A stretch of DNA of 64,000 nt from Caballeronia sp031450805. Lineage in GTDB: Bacteria; Pseudomonadota; Gammaproteobacteria; Burkholderiales; Burkholderiaceae. The first letter of the stretch is position 1; every line of letters begins with the position of its first letter. The position numbers and the translations under genes were made by a program. The notes beneath the pieces were generated by a model that saw only the letters and a list, made by a program, of their open reading frames with translations, did not search any database and had not been told where the DNA came from. The stretch is taken from assembly GCF_031450805.1 (NCBI RefSeq), contig NZ_JARTVY010000001.1, positions 1,860,001 to 1,924,000 of the forward strand, read 5' to 3'. This document shows, in pieces, positions 44,214 to 53,014 of the stretch.

Positions 44214-44672
44214 ATGCGGCTTGTAACTGTCGTTCTGGTCTTGTTGCTGGTGCTGATCCAGTACCCGCTCTGGTGGGGGCACGGCGGCTGGTTGCGCGTG
44301 CATGAATTGCAGCAGCAACTCGCGCAGCAGACCGACAAGAACATGAACCTGAAACTGCGCAACGAGCGCGTGCAGGGCGAAGTGCAGGACCTGCAAAGCG
44401 GCACCGCCGCTGTCGAAGAACGGGCTCGCTATGAAATGGGCATGGTGAAGGACAGCGAGGTGTTCGTGCAGTTCGTATCGCCCAATTCGACGGCGCCGGT
44501 CAACTCGGCGAATGCGCCGTCGGTGAACGGCTCGATGCGCGGGCAGGTATCGGCGGCGCCGCTGCGGGTGGTGCCGAATCCGGTATCGCGTTCGAAGCAG
44601 GAATTGCGCGAGCTGGACCGCAAGGCGCGCAAGGAAAAAGAGGCGAAGAAAAAGCCAGGCGCGACGCAGTAA
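44214..44672 (+). CDS. ftsB: Cell division protein FtsB
   Basis: FtsB is a bitopic membrane protein that joins FtsL and FtsQ at the division septum. One N-terminal membrane helix (residues about 3-20, LVTVVLVLLLVLIQYPLWW) is followed by a coiled coil (about 28-70, ELQQQLAQQTDKNMNLKLR) and the conserved EERARYEMGMVKDSEVFVQ. At 152 residues it is longer than the enterobacterial form because of a charged tail (KELRELDRK-type, lysine-rich end). It follows eno, the conserved order. Confidence 0.9.
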   Translation: MRLVTVVLVLLLVLIQYPLWWGHGGWLRVHELQQQLAQQTDKNMNLKLRNERVQGEVQDLQSGTAAVEERARYEMGMVKDSEVFVQFVSPNSTAPVNSANAPSVNGSMRGQVSAAPLRVVPNPVSRSKQELRELDRKARKEKEAKKKPGATQ

Positions 44673-44690
44673 TATCGGGCAGCGGACACA

Positions 44691-44728
44691 CAAATGGCGC
44701 AGTGATCGACTGCGCCATTTGCTTTTGT
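44691..44728. terminator. Terminator after ftsB
   Basis: A 12-bp stem, AAATGGCGCAGT / ACTGCGCCATTT, with a 5-base loop is followed by GCTTTTG. It lies between ftsB and the convergent lipoprotein gene and could serve both. Confidence 0.85.
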
Positions 44729-44747
44729 ACGGCAGAAATTGGGTGGA

Positions 44748-45095
44748 TTACCACCAGGTCCCGAAGCCGACGCCCGTTCCCCAATATGGGCCGCCCCAGC
44801 CGCCGCTCGAATATCCGCCGTACACGCTGATGGGCGTCGCCGTGTAGCCGGACATCATCTTCGCATTGTTGCCGGCTGTCGCCGATTGCTGCGATTCGGC
44901 CAGCGCCTGCTTGTCGATCGCGTTATAGCGCTCCATCTGCTGCTCGGGCGTCAGCGCCTGTTGCACCGGCGCCGATGTGCTCGGCAGACGGCTATAGATC
45001 GGCGACGGGCCCGGCGGGTCCATCGCGCAGCCCGCGACAAGGAGTACGGCGGCCACGCCGGACGACAGTTCCAATAGCAACGGGACGTTTCTCAT
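44748..45095 (-). CDS. Small Gly/Tyr-rich lipoprotein of unknown function
   Basis: A 115-residue lipoprotein with signal peptide and lipobox LLVAGC (Cys about residue 23). A Pro/Ser segment follows (DPPGPSPIYSRLPS), then a Gln/Glu-rich stretch and a C-terminus rich in Gly, Tyr and Trp (GGYSSGGWGGPYWG). The start at 45095 has GGAGG upstream; the frame extends to 45128. I do not recognise the family. Confidence 0.75.
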   Translation of the reverse strand: MRNVPLLLELSSGVAAVLLVAGCAMDPPGPSPIYSRLPSTSAPVQQALTPEQQMERYNAIDKQALAESQQSATAGNNAKMMSGYTATPISVYGGYSSGGWGGPYWGTGVGFGTWW

Positions 45096-45245
45096 ATTCG
45101 ACCTCCAGCCGGTCGGACAACTAAACAAACGCCAATCATAGCGCGCGGCGGTTCGCCTGGACCACGCGCGCGGTTTCGCCCGTTCAGGCGATCCCGCGTT
45201 CGCCCGGCGCGTTCGACGGCACGCCGGACAAGGCTTCGGCGGCGC

Positions 45246-46196
45246 TCAGTGCCGCTGGTCGGCTGCGGGGCTCACGCCTTGTGAGAGGTCTTTTGCGACA
45301 AAAAGTTGCGCAACGTCGACCGGATCGAACTCGTAGCGCTGATTGCAAAACTCGCAATGTACTTCGACGGCCCCGCGTTCGTCGATCACGCTGTCCACTT
45401 CTTCGCGGCCGAGCATCTTCAACATGCCGCCGACCTTCTCGCGCGAGCACGTGCACTGAAAGCGCGCCGCAGCGGGCTCGAAGTGCTGCACGTTCTCCTG
45501 CCAGAACAGGCGGCGAAATACCGTCTCCGGCTCTTCCTTCAGCAGTTCTTCGGTCGAGAGCGTGCTGCCGAGATGGCAGACGCGCTGCCACGTATCGGCG
45601 TCGTGCTCGCCAGGATGCGGAACGATGCCGCCATCGCCCGGCAGCTTCTGCAGCAGCACGCCGACCGCGCGGTCGGTATCGGCGGCGAGCCACATGCGCG
45701 TATCCAACTGCTCCGAGTGATGCATGTAGTGTTCCAGCACCTCGGCCATCGACGCGAGCGGCCCATGTTCGCCCGAGAGCGGCACGATGCCCTGATACGG
45801 CTGCTGGCCGGGCTTCTTGTCGGACGGATCGAGCGTGATGACGCAGCGGCCGTGACCGTGACGGTTGAGCAGGTCGGCGAGCGGCATGTCGCTCTGAAGT
45901 TCGCTTTCCGCGCCTTCGGCGAGCTTGGCCGTCGCGCGCAGCGACAGGTTCGAATTGCACTGCACGACCAGCATTTTCACGGGGCCGTCGCCATAAATCT
46001 GCATGACGAGCGTGCCGTCGAACTTGAGATTCGCGGAGAGCAGGGCGCACGCGGCCATCATTTCGCCCAGCACGTTGCGCACGGCCGGCGGATACGCCCG
46101 GCGCGCGAGCACTTCCTGCCACGTGTTACGCAGCGAGACGATTTCGCCGCGCACGGGCGCCGCATTGAACATGAATTTCTGCAACTGGTCGTTCAC
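45246..46196 (-). CDS. hslO: Redox-regulated chaperone Hsp33
   Basis: Hsp33 is a cytoplasmic holdase activated by oxidation. The 316-residue protein has the N-terminal folded domain (RGEIVSLRNTWQEVL, SANLKFDGTLVMQI). The C-terminal zinc site has four cysteines in the expected CxC and CxxC spacing (QCTCSREKV and HCEFCNQRYEFD). The gamma carbonic anhydrase gene ends 60 bases upstream on the same strand, so the two probably share a transcript. Confidence 0.95.
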   Translation of the reverse strand: MNDQLQKFMFNAAPVRGEIVSLRNTWQEVLARRAYPPAVRNVLGEMMAACALLSANLKFDGTLVMQIYGDGPVKMLVVQCNSNLSLRATAKLAEGAESELQSDMPLADLLNRHGHGRCVITLDPSDKKPGQQPYQGIVPLSGEHGPLASMAEVLEHYMHHSEQLDTRMWLAADTDRAVGVLLQKLPGDGGIVPHPGEHDADTWQRVCHLGSTLSTEELLKEEPETVFRRLFWQENVQHFEPAAARFQCTCSREKVGGMLKMLGREEVDSVIDERGAVEVHCEFCNQRYEFDPVDVAQLFVAKDLSQGVSPAADQRH

Positions 46197-46256
46197 AACG
46201 CTTCCTTGGGTGTTGAGGCCGAACGTGCGGCGCCGCGTCTCGCGCAGCGCCGCCGC

Positions 46257-46781
46257 TCAGCCGATGCGCACGAGCTGCGCCTTGTAGTATTCACGCCGGT
46301 CGGCATAACTTGCCGTCGCGGCGCGCATGCGGGCGATGTCCGCTTCGCCGATCTCGCGCACCGCCTTGGCGGGCGCGCCGAGAATCAGCGTGTTGTCGGG
46401 GAACACCTTGCCCTCGGTGACGATGGCGCCCGCGCCAACCAGACAATTGCGGCCGATTACCGCACCATTCAAGACCACCGCCTGAATTCCGATCAGCGAG
46501 CCTTCGCCGACGGTGCAGCCGTGCAGCATCGCCTGATGGCCGACGGTGACGTCGTTCGCGATGGTCAGCGGAAAGCCGGGGTCCGCGTGCAGCACCGCGC
46601 CTTCCTGCACGTTGCTGCCGCGTCCGACGACGATCGGCTCGTTGTCGCCGCGCAGCGACGCGCCGGGCCAGACGCTCGCGTTCTCTTCGAGCGTGACCTG
46701 GCCGATGATCGTCGCGGTATCGGCGAGGAACACGCTTTCATGGATGGTGGGGGCGTCGTCGCCGAGTTTGTAGATTGCCAC
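46257..46781 (-). CDS. Gamma-class carbonic anhydrase-like protein
   Basis: A 174-residue left-handed beta-helix protein of the YrdA/PaaY group. Hexapeptide repeats run from about residue 15 to 130, and zinc-type histidines appear in GAVLHADPGF and VTVGHQAMLHGCTVG. The end has GAPAKAVREIG and a helical tail. Members may hydrate CO2 or act on thioesters; the activity is not settled for most of them. Upstream of hslO. Confidence 0.88.
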   Translation of the reverse strand: MAIYKLGDDAPTIHESVFLADTATIIGQVTLEENASVWPGASLRGDNEPIVVGRGSNVQEGAVLHADPGFPLTIANDVTVGHQAMLHGCTVGEGSLIGIQAVVLNGAVIGRNCLVGAGAIVTEGKVFPDNTLILGAPAKAVREIGEADIARMRAATASYADRREYYKAQLVRIG

Positions 46782-46970
46782 GGTGTCTCCTCAGGTCTTC
46801 GTCTGGTCTTCGATGGGGAAGGTCGCCGCGCGGCGCTAAAATGCGCGGCTTGCGCCGGCCGGACCGCTATGTGTCTGCTTTGCGCCTTGTGCCTGCGCCG
46901 GGATTAACATTTTAGCCGTTTGCGGCGTTTCGCCGCCGAGCGTGCCTTACCGCTTTCATTCAGACGCGCG

Positions 46971-47801
46971 ATGCCGAACGTTCCGACCACTCCTGAATGC
47001 GCCCGCCGCAGCGCATTGTCGATACTGCGCGAGATCGATCCCGCCACGAAGGCGGAGCGGACCCGCGCGCTTTACGAAGCGGCCTGCACGGGCGCGTCGC
47101 CGGTCGATTCCGCGCTCGAATTGCCCGATCCCGGCGACTTGCCGGGCCGCCCGGCGCGGCCCGCACTGGTAGAACCGTCGTCGCTCAAGCGGCGGGGCAT
47201 GCAGTCGGAAGCCGGGCGCGCGGTATTGCTCCACGCGCTCGCGCACATCGAGTTCAACGCGATCAACCTGGCGCTCGACGCCGTCTGGCGGTTTCCGTCG
47301 ATGCCGGCCGATTTCTATCTCGATTGGTTGAAGGTCGCGGCGGAAGAAGCGCATCACTTTTCGCTCCTGAGCGCGCGACTGGCGGAGTTCGGTCATGCCT
47401 ACGGCGATTTCCCCGCGCACGACGGCCTCTGGGAAATGGCGCAGCGGACCCGCGCCGACGTGCTCGCGCGCATGGCGCTCGTGCCGCGCACGCTCGAAGC
47501 GCGCGGGCTTGACGCTTCCCCGCCGATTCGCAAGCGGCTCGCGCAGGCGGGCGATCACGCGTCCGCCGCGATCCTCGACGTGATCCTGCGCGACGAGATC
47601 GGCCACGTGCTGATCGGCAATCGCTGGTTCCGGACGCTGTGCGACGCGGCATCGCTCGACCCGCACACGGCTTACGAGCGGCTCGCCGCGCAGTATCACG
47701 CGCCCAAGCTGCGCGGTCCCTTCAACTTCGAAGCCCGTCGCGACGCCGGCTTCGACGAGGCCGAACTTCGCGCGCTCGCCGGACTCGACGGCTCCGCCTA
47801 A
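46971..47801 (+). CDS. DUF455 family ferritin-like protein
   Basis: A 276-residue helical protein with ferritin-like di-iron ligand patterns: ALAHIEFNAINLALDA, AAEEAHHFSLLSARL and LRDEIGHVLIGNRW (E..H and ExxH pairs). This matches DUF455, whose function is not established. The start is the ATG at 46971 (PNVPTTPECARR); the open frame extends to 46920. It is divergent from the carbonic anhydrase gene. Confidence 0.85.
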   Translation: MPNVPTTPECARRSALSILREIDPATKAERTRALYEAACTGASPVDSALELPDPGDLPGRPARPALVEPSSLKRRGMQSEAGRAVLLHALAHIEFNAINLALDAVWRFPSMPADFYLDWLKVAAEEAHHFSLLSARLAEFGHAYGDFPAHDGLWEMAQRTRADVLARMALVPRTLEARGLDASPPIRKRLAQAGDHASAAILDVILRDEIGHVLIGNRWFRTLCDAASLDPHTAYERLAAQYHAPKLRGPFNFEARRDAGFDEAELRALAGLDGSA

Positions 47802-47858
47802 GCCGCACAGTCGCCGCTATACTCGAACGATCATCCTTTTTTTTGATCGAGGCGGGCC

Positions 47859-48743
47859 ATGAAAGAATCGCGCTCCGAGTTCGTCGATGCGCGCGGCGTG
47901 CGGCTGCACGTGCGCCGCTGGGGTTCGCCCGACGCGCCCATGCTCTTCATGCTGCACGGCTGGATGGACGTGTCCGCGTCGTTCCAGTTCGTCGTCGACG
48001 CGCTCGCCGGCGACTGGCAGGTGCTCGCCCCCGATGCACGCGGCTTCGGCCTGTCCGACTGGCCGGTTGCGCAACGGGGCGGCGGGCATTACTACTTTCC
48101 AGACTATTTCGCCGATCTCGACGCGCTGCTCGATCACTACGCGCCTGCCGGCGAAGTCAATCTCGTCGGGCACAGCATGGGCGCGAACGTATCGCTGCAC
48201 TATGCCGGCGTGCGGCCGGAGCGCGTGCGGCGGGTCGTCGATCTCGAGGGCTTCGGGCTGGCTGCGGCGCGTCCGTCGCAGGCGCCGGGCGCCATCGCGC
48301 GATGGCTCGACGAGTTGCGCGTACCGCCGGCGTTGCGCAGTTACGCGACGCTCGATGAAGTCGCCGACCGGCTGATTCGGACGAATCCGCGTCTTCCCCG
48401 TTCGCGGGCGCACTTCCTGGCGCAACATTGGTCGCGCCGCGAAGCCGATGGCGCCTACCACCTGCTCGCCGATCCGGCACACAAGCTGCGAAGCCCTGCG
48501 CTGTACCGGCTCGACGAAGTGATGGCCGTCTGGTCGCGCGTGCGGGCGAAGGTGCTGCACGTGGAAGCCGAGGCGTCGCCGACGCTCGCGCGGTTCGCCG
48601 GCGACATGCCCATCGCCGAATTCAAGACGCGCTTCGCCGCGTTCGCCGACTGGCGCGAGGAAGCCGTGAGCGGCGCGGGGCACATGATCCATCACGATCA
48701 GCCCGAGCGCGTCGCGGAATTGATCGCATCGTTCTGCGCGTAG
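47859..48743 (+). CDS. Alpha/beta hydrolase
   Basis: A 294-residue hydrolase with the oxyanion-region wording MLFMLHGWMDVSASFQF, the nucleophile elbow VGHSMGANVSLHY (Ser about 107), and the catalytic His in SGAGHMIHHDQPE. It belongs to the epoxide hydrolase/lipase-like superfamily; the substrate cannot be told. The ATG at 47859 is preceded by a TATACT box at about 47819-47824. It is followed by the PHP gene. Confidence 0.85.
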   Translation: MKESRSEFVDARGVRLHVRRWGSPDAPMLFMLHGWMDVSASFQFVVDALAGDWQVLAPDARGFGLSDWPVAQRGGGHYYFPDYFADLDALLDHYAPAGEVNLVGHSMGANVSLHYAGVRPERVRRVVDLEGFGLAAARPSQAPGAIARWLDELRVPPALRSYATLDEVADRLIRTNPRLPRSRAHFLAQHWSRREADGAYHLLADPAHKLRSPALYRLDEVMAVWSRVRAKVLHVEAEASPTLARFAGDMPIAEFKTRFAAFADWREEAVSGAGHMIHHDQPERVAELIASFCA

Positions 48744-48785
48744 GTCGGCGTCGGCGGCGCCAAGCGCCGTTATGCGCCCTTAACG

Positions 48786-48791
48786 TAAAAT
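48786..48791 (+). promoter_or_regulatory. Minus-10-like box just upstream of the PHP gene
   Basis: TAAAAT lies 7 bases before the ATG at 48799, so transcription would start within a few bases of the start codon (a near-leaderless message). No good minus-35 is visible. Confidence 0.35.
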
Positions 48792-48798
48792 CACGTTT

Positions 48799-49644
48799 AT
48801 GAATCCGACCACCATCAACGCCGATCTGCACTGCCATTCCACCGTTTCCGACGGGCGGCTCGCGCCCGCCGAAGTGGCCGCGCGGGCGCATGCGGGCGGC
48901 GTCGCGATCTGGTCGCTGACCGACCACGACCAGCTGGGCGGCCAGCGCGAAGCACGCGCGGCGGCCGAGGCGCTCGGCATGCGCTATCTCGCGGGCGTCG
49001 AAATTTCGGTGACGTGGGCGGGGCGCACGGTGCATGTCGTCGGCATGAACGTCGACCCGGAAAACGAGGAACTGGCGAACGGCCTCGCCTCGACGCGCAA
49101 CGGACGCGCGGCGCGCGGCGTGGCGATCGGCGACGCGCTGGCCGCGGTCGGCATTCCGAACGCCTACGTAGGCGCGCTGCGCTATACCGACGACCCCGAC
49201 ATGATCTCGCGCACGCACTTCGCGCGCTTTCTGGTGGACGAGGGCTACGCGCAAAGCACGTCGGACGTCTTCGCGCGCTATCTCGGCGACGGCAAGCCCG
49301 GCTTCGTCGGGCATCGCTGGGCGAAGCTCGCCGACGCGGTGAAGTGGATCCGCAACGCGGGCGGCGAGCCGATCATCGCGCATCCGGGGCGCTACGACTA
49401 CACGCCGGTCGAATTCGCCGCGCTGTTCGACGAGTTCATCGGGCTCGGCGGCAATGCCATTGAAGTCGTGACCGGAAGCCATACGCCGGACCAGTATCGC
49501 GAGTACGCGGATGTCGCGCGCCGATACGGCTTCGAAGCGTCGCGCGGCTCGGACTTTCACGCGCCGGGAGAAGGGCGCATCGATCTCGGGCAGCTTCCGC
49601 CGCTGCCGCAGGACCTCATCCCTGTCTGGCATCGCTGGCTCTAG
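48799..49644 (+). CDS. PHP-domain phosphoesterase (RNase AM/YciV-type)
   Basis: A 281-residue PHP protein with metal-binding motifs NADLHCHSTVSDG, WSLTDHDQLGG, AGVEISVTW, VHVVGMNVD, IIAHPGRYD and GSDFHAPGE. The close relatives TrpH/YciV hydrolyse 3',5'-bisphosphonucleotides and trim RNA 5' ends. It sits beside a YciO-type gene, as in many proteobacteria. Confidence 0.9.
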   Translation: MNPTTINADLHCHSTVSDGRLAPAEVAARAHAGGVAIWSLTDHDQLGGQREARAAAEALGMRYLAGVEISVTWAGRTVHVVGMNVDPENEELANGLASTRNGRAARGVAIGDALAAVGIPNAYVGALRYTDDPDMISRTHFARFLVDEGYAQSTSDVFARYLGDGKPGFVGHRWAKLADAVKWIRNAGGEPIIAHPGRYDYTPVEFAALFDEFIGLGGNAIEVVTGSHTPDQYREYADVARRYGFEASRGSDFHAPGEGRIDLGQLPPLPQDLIPVWHRWL

Positions 49645-49776
49645 CGCGCCGGCTGTGAATCACTGGCGCGCATGCGTCTTGCGTCGCATCATCGCTGACT
49701 AGCCCGCGTCCGCGCCGCAGATGTCTCGCGCGAGCGCGTCGAACCGCGAACACGATCGGAACAACAAGGCGTCGCC

Positions 49777-50406
49777 ATGTCCCAATTCTTTCGTATTCAT
49801 CCGGACAATCCGCAGCCGCGGCTCATCAATCAGGCGGTGCAGATCGTTCGCGACGGCGGCATCGTCGCGCTGCCGACCGATTCGAGCTATGCGCTCGCCT
49901 GCCATCTCGACGACAAGGACGCCGTCGAGCGGCTTCGGCGCATTCGCGGCATCGACGACAAGCAATTGCTGTCGCTGCTCGTGCGTGATCTGTCCGAGCT
50001 GTCGAATTTCGCGATGGTCGACAACCGGCAATATCGGCTGATCAAGTCGGTAACGCCGGGGCCTTACGTGTTCGTCCTCCAGGCGACGAAGGAAGTGCCG
50101 CGCAGGCTGTCGCATCCGTCGCGCAAGACGATCGGCTTGCGCGTGCCGGACCACGCCATCACGCTCGCGCTGCTCGAAGCGCTCGGCGAGCCGCTGCTCG
50201 CGTCGACGCTGATCCTGCCGCCCGACAGCGAGCCGCTCAACGACGCCGAGGAAATCCGCGAGCGGCTCGAAAAGCAGATCGAACTCGTGATCGATTCGGG
50301 CGCGTGCCCCGCCGAGCCATCGACGGTGATCGATCTGTCCGGCGGCGAGCCGGTGCTCGTGCGCGCCGGACGGGGCAGTCTGGAGCCGTTCGGACTCGCC
50401 GCCTAG
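49777..50406 (+). CDS. YciO/Sua5-family protein (threonylcarbamoyl-AMP synthase-like)
   Basis: A 209-residue YrdC-fold protein: GGIVALPTDSSYALAC, RIRGIDDKQLLSLLV, SVTPGPYVFVLQA, RLSHPSRKTIGLRVPDH and STVIDLSGGEPVLVRAGRG. The wording is that of YciO, a relative of TsaC/Sua5. Whether YciO itself makes threonylcarbamoyl-AMP for tRNA t6A is not certain. It is downstream of the PHP gene. Confidence 0.87.
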   Translation: MSQFFRIHPDNPQPRLINQAVQIVRDGGIVALPTDSSYALACHLDDKDAVERLRRIRGIDDKQLLSLLVRDLSELSNFAMVDNRQYRLIKSVTPGPYVFVLQATKEVPRRLSHPSRKTIGLRVPDHAITLALLEALGEPLLASTLILPPDSEPLNDAEEIRERLEKQIELVIDSGACPAEPSTVIDLSGGEPVLVRAGRGSLEPFGLAA

Positions 50407-50491
50407 GCCGTTCGGTCATGGCGCGATTCGTCGTGCCTGGCAGCGTCGCGCTCGCCTGAAGACGGCCCTCCGCTTGATACAATACGGCCCC

Positions 50492-51157
50492 ATGGATCCT
50501 TCTCTGATACAAACCATCGCGGTCTACGCGCTCCCGGTGATCTTCGCGATCACGCTGCACGAGGCCGCGCATGGTTATGCCGCGCGTCTGCTCGGCGACA
50601 ACACGGCTTACGTGCTCGGCCGCGTTTCCATGAACCCGATGCGCCATATCGACCCCATCGGGACCATCGTCATTCCCATCGTCCTGTACTTCGTCACGAA
50701 CGGCAGTTTCATGTTCGGTTATGCGAAGCCGGTGCCGGTCGCGTTCGGGAACCTGCGCAATCCGCGCTGGGGCAGCCTGTGGGTCGCGGCGGCGGGTCCG
50801 GGCAGCAACTTCGTGCAGGCGCTCGTCTGGGGCGTGCTGGCGGTGCTGCTCGCCGCGTTCAACGTCGACGAAGCGTTTCTCACGCGCATGGCCGCGGCGG
50901 GCGTCGCCGTGAACCTCGTGCTCGGCGTGCTCAACCTTTTTCCGCTGCCGCCGCTGGACGGCGGGCGCGTGCTGATGGCGCTCTTGCCGGTGCGCGCATC
51001 GATTGCATTCTCGAAGCTCGAGCCCTACGGTTTCTTCATCGTGATGGCGCTCGTCGTGACGGGCGTGCTGACGCGCTTCTGGCTGAGTCCGCTCGTGAAC
51101 GTCGGTTACGCGGCGGTATCGGCCATTCTGAATCCCTTCGCTTCACTATTCCCATAA
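50492..51157 (+). CDS. Site-2 protease (M50) family membrane metallopeptidase
   Basis: A 221-residue intramembrane protease with the zinc motif LHEAAHGYAAR early in the first helices. The second metal site is NLFPLPPLDGGRVLMALLP. Five to six membrane segments are predicted by eye. Substrate unknown. The start is the ATG at 50492. A TTG at 50474 is also in frame, but it lies in a TACAAT box (50478-50483) that looks like the promoter's minus-10, so the message may be nearly leaderless. trpS starts 4 bases after its stop. Confidence 0.88.
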   Translation: MDPSLIQTIAVYALPVIFAITLHEAAHGYAARLLGDNTAYVLGRVSMNPMRHIDPIGTIVIPIVLYFVTNGSFMFGYAKPVPVAFGNLRNPRWGSLWVAAAGPGSNFVQALVWGVLAVLLAAFNVDEAFLTRMAAAGVAVNLVLGVLNLFPLPPLDGGRVLMALLPVRASIAFSKLEPYGFFIVMALVVTGVLTRFWLSPLVNVGYAAVSAILNPFASLFP

Positions 51158-51161
51158 GATC

Positions 51162-52364
51162 ATGTTCCCTGACCGTATCTTTTCCGGCATGCGGCCCACC
51201 GGGTCGCTGCACCTCGGCCACTATCACGGCGTGCTGAAAAACTGGGTGCGGCTGCAGTCCGAATACCCATGCTTCTTCGCGGTCGTCGACTGGCACGCGC
51301 TCACGACGCACTACGAGACGCCCGAGGTCATCGAGAAAAACGTCTGGGAAGTGCTGATCGACTGGCTGGCATCGGGCATCGACCCGGCGCAGGCGACGCT
51401 CTTCATCCAGAGCCGTGTGCCCGAGCATGCGGAACTGTCGCTCCTGCTCGGCATGGGCACGCCGCTCGGCTGGCTGGAACGCGTGCCGACCTACAAGGAG
51501 CAGATCGAGAAGCTGAAGGAAAAGGATCTCTCGACCTACGGCTTCCTCGGCTACCCGGTGCTGATGGCGGCGGACATTCTGCTGTATCGCGCGTCGCTCG
51601 TGCCGGTCGGTGAAGATCAGGTGCCGCACGTCGAAATGACGCGTGAAATCGCACGCCGCTTCAATAACCTCTACGGCAAGGAGCCGGATTTCGAGGAAAA
51701 GGCGCTCGATGCCGCGAAGAAGCTCGGCGGCAAGCGCTCGAAGCTGTATCACGAGTTGCGCGTCGCGTATCAGCAGGAAGGCGATGCCGAAGCGCTGGAA
51801 CAAGCCCGCGCGATGCTGCAGGAATCGCAAAGCCTGTCGATGAGCGATCGCGAGCGTCTGTTCGGCTATCTGGAAGGCGCGCGTAAGATCATTCTCGTCG
51901 AGCCGCAGGTGCTGTTGACGGAAGCGTCGCGCATGCCGGGTCTCGATGGCCAGAAGATGTCGAAGTCGTACGGCAATACCATCGGCTTGCGCGAGGATGC
52001 GGAGACCATCACGAAAAAGGTCCGCACGATGCCGACCGATCCGGCGCGCGTGCGCCGCAACGATCCGGGCGATCCCGACAAGTGTCCGGTGTGGCAACTG
52101 CATCAGGTCTACTCGGACGAAGCCACGCACGAGTGGGTGCAGAAGGGCTGCCGCAGCGCCGGCATCGGTTGCCTCGACTGCAAGCAGCCGGTGATCGAAG
52201 GCATCCTGCGCGAACAGCAGCCGATGCTCGAACGCGCTCAGAAATACATGGACGATCCGTCGCTGCTTCGCGCGATCGTCGCCGATGGCTGCGACAAGGC
52301 GCGCAAGTTCGCGACCGAAACGATGCGCGACGTGCGCGAGGCGATGGGCCTCTCGTACAACTGA
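51162..52364 (+). CDS. trpS: Tryptophanyl-tRNA synthetase
   Basis: TrpS charges tRNA-Trp. The 400-residue class I synthetase has the HIGH-like TGSLHLGHYHG and the KMSKS loop (LDGQKMSKSYGN). It includes an inserted segment between the two (about residues 170-240), as in the longer betaproteobacterial form. It begins 4 bases after the site-2 protease stop, and its stop overlaps the next ATG (TGATG), so three genes are probably coupled. Confidence 0.97.
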   Translation: MFPDRIFSGMRPTGSLHLGHYHGVLKNWVRLQSEYPCFFAVVDWHALTTHYETPEVIEKNVWEVLIDWLASGIDPAQATLFIQSRVPEHAELSLLLGMGTPLGWLERVPTYKEQIEKLKEKDLSTYGFLGYPVLMAADILLYRASLVPVGEDQVPHVEMTREIARRFNNLYGKEPDFEEKALDAAKKLGGKRSKLYHELRVAYQQEGDAEALEQARAMLQESQSLSMSDRERLFGYLEGARKIILVEPQVLLTEASRMPGLDGQKMSKSYGNTIGLREDAETITKKVRTMPTDPARVRRNDPGDPDKCPVWQLHQVYSDEATHEWVQKGCRSAGIGCLDCKQPVIEGILREQQPMLERAQKYMDDPSLLRAIVADGCDKARKFATETMRDVREAMGLSYN

Positions 52365-52951
52365 TGGAAGCCGGCATTCCGAGCGCATGGGTCACGCGCT
52401 GGGCGCATCTCGTCACGCCCGGTGCGCCGGTGCTCGATGTCGCAGCGGGCGGCGGGCGTCATGCGCGCTGGTTTGCGGCGCGCGGTCATGCGGTCCTCGC
52501 CGTGGATCGCGATGCCGATGCGCTCGAGTCGATGTCCGCCTGCGAGGGCATCGAGACGCTCGCGGCGGATATCGAAGGCGCGCCCTGGCCGGTTTCCGCC
52601 GATCGCCGGTTCGCTGCGGTCGTCGTAACGCACTATCTGCATCGGCCGCTGTTCGCGCACTTGATCGACAGCGTCGCACCGGGCGGCATCCTGATCTACG
52701 AGACCTTCGCCGTCGGCAACGGGACGATTGGCAAGCCGTCCAATCCCGCGTTTCTGCTCGAGCCCGGCGAACTGCTTGAAGCGGTGCGGGGCCGGCTTCG
52801 CGTGATCGCTTATGAAGACGGTTTCGTCCAGACGCCGCGTGCTGCCTACGTGCAGCGAATTTGCGCGGTCCATGAAGTCGAGGCAGCTATGGACCGGCTC
52901 ACGATTGGTAACACACCCCCGGGTCCGCCGCGTTACGATTTGGCGGGCTAA
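52364..52951 (+). CDS. SAM-dependent methyltransferase
   Basis: A 195-residue class I methyltransferase: motif I is VLDVAAGGGRHARWFAARGH, followed by the acidic VLAVDRDADAL, then AAVVVTHYLHRPLF and GGILIYETFAVGNG. The wording matches a family found in many betaproteobacteria, some related to tellurite-resistance-type methyltransferases; the substrate is unknown. The start overlaps the trpS stop (TGATG). Confidence 0.85.
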   Translation: MEAGIPSAWVTRWAHLVTPGAPVLDVAAGGGRHARWFAARGHAVLAVDRDADALESMSACEGIETLAADIEGAPWPVSADRRFAAVVVTHYLHRPLFAHLIDSVAPGGILIYETFAVGNGTIGKPSNPAFLLEPGELLEAVRGRLRVIAYEDGFVQTPRAAYVQRICAVHEVEAAMDRLTIGNTPPGPPRYDLAG

Positions 52952-52981
52952 TCCGCTACAATCGCGTAATATCGCTTTTTG

Positions 52982-53005
52982 CGATTAAATTCACGATTAA
53001 ATTCA
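52982..53005 (+). repeat. 12-bp tandem duplication in the dapA leader
   Basis: CGATTAAATTCA occurs twice in tandem (52982-52993 and 52994-53005), ending 9 bases before the dapA ATG. It lies where the ribosome binding site would be expected, and I see no good Shine-Dalgarno there. Confidence 0.85.
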
Positions 53006-53014
53006 TAGAGTTTC

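Noticed and set aside
45306..46907. 533-codon open frame opposite hslO and the carbonic anhydrase gene
   Set aside because: Antisense to two clearly recognised genes, with no domain of its own.
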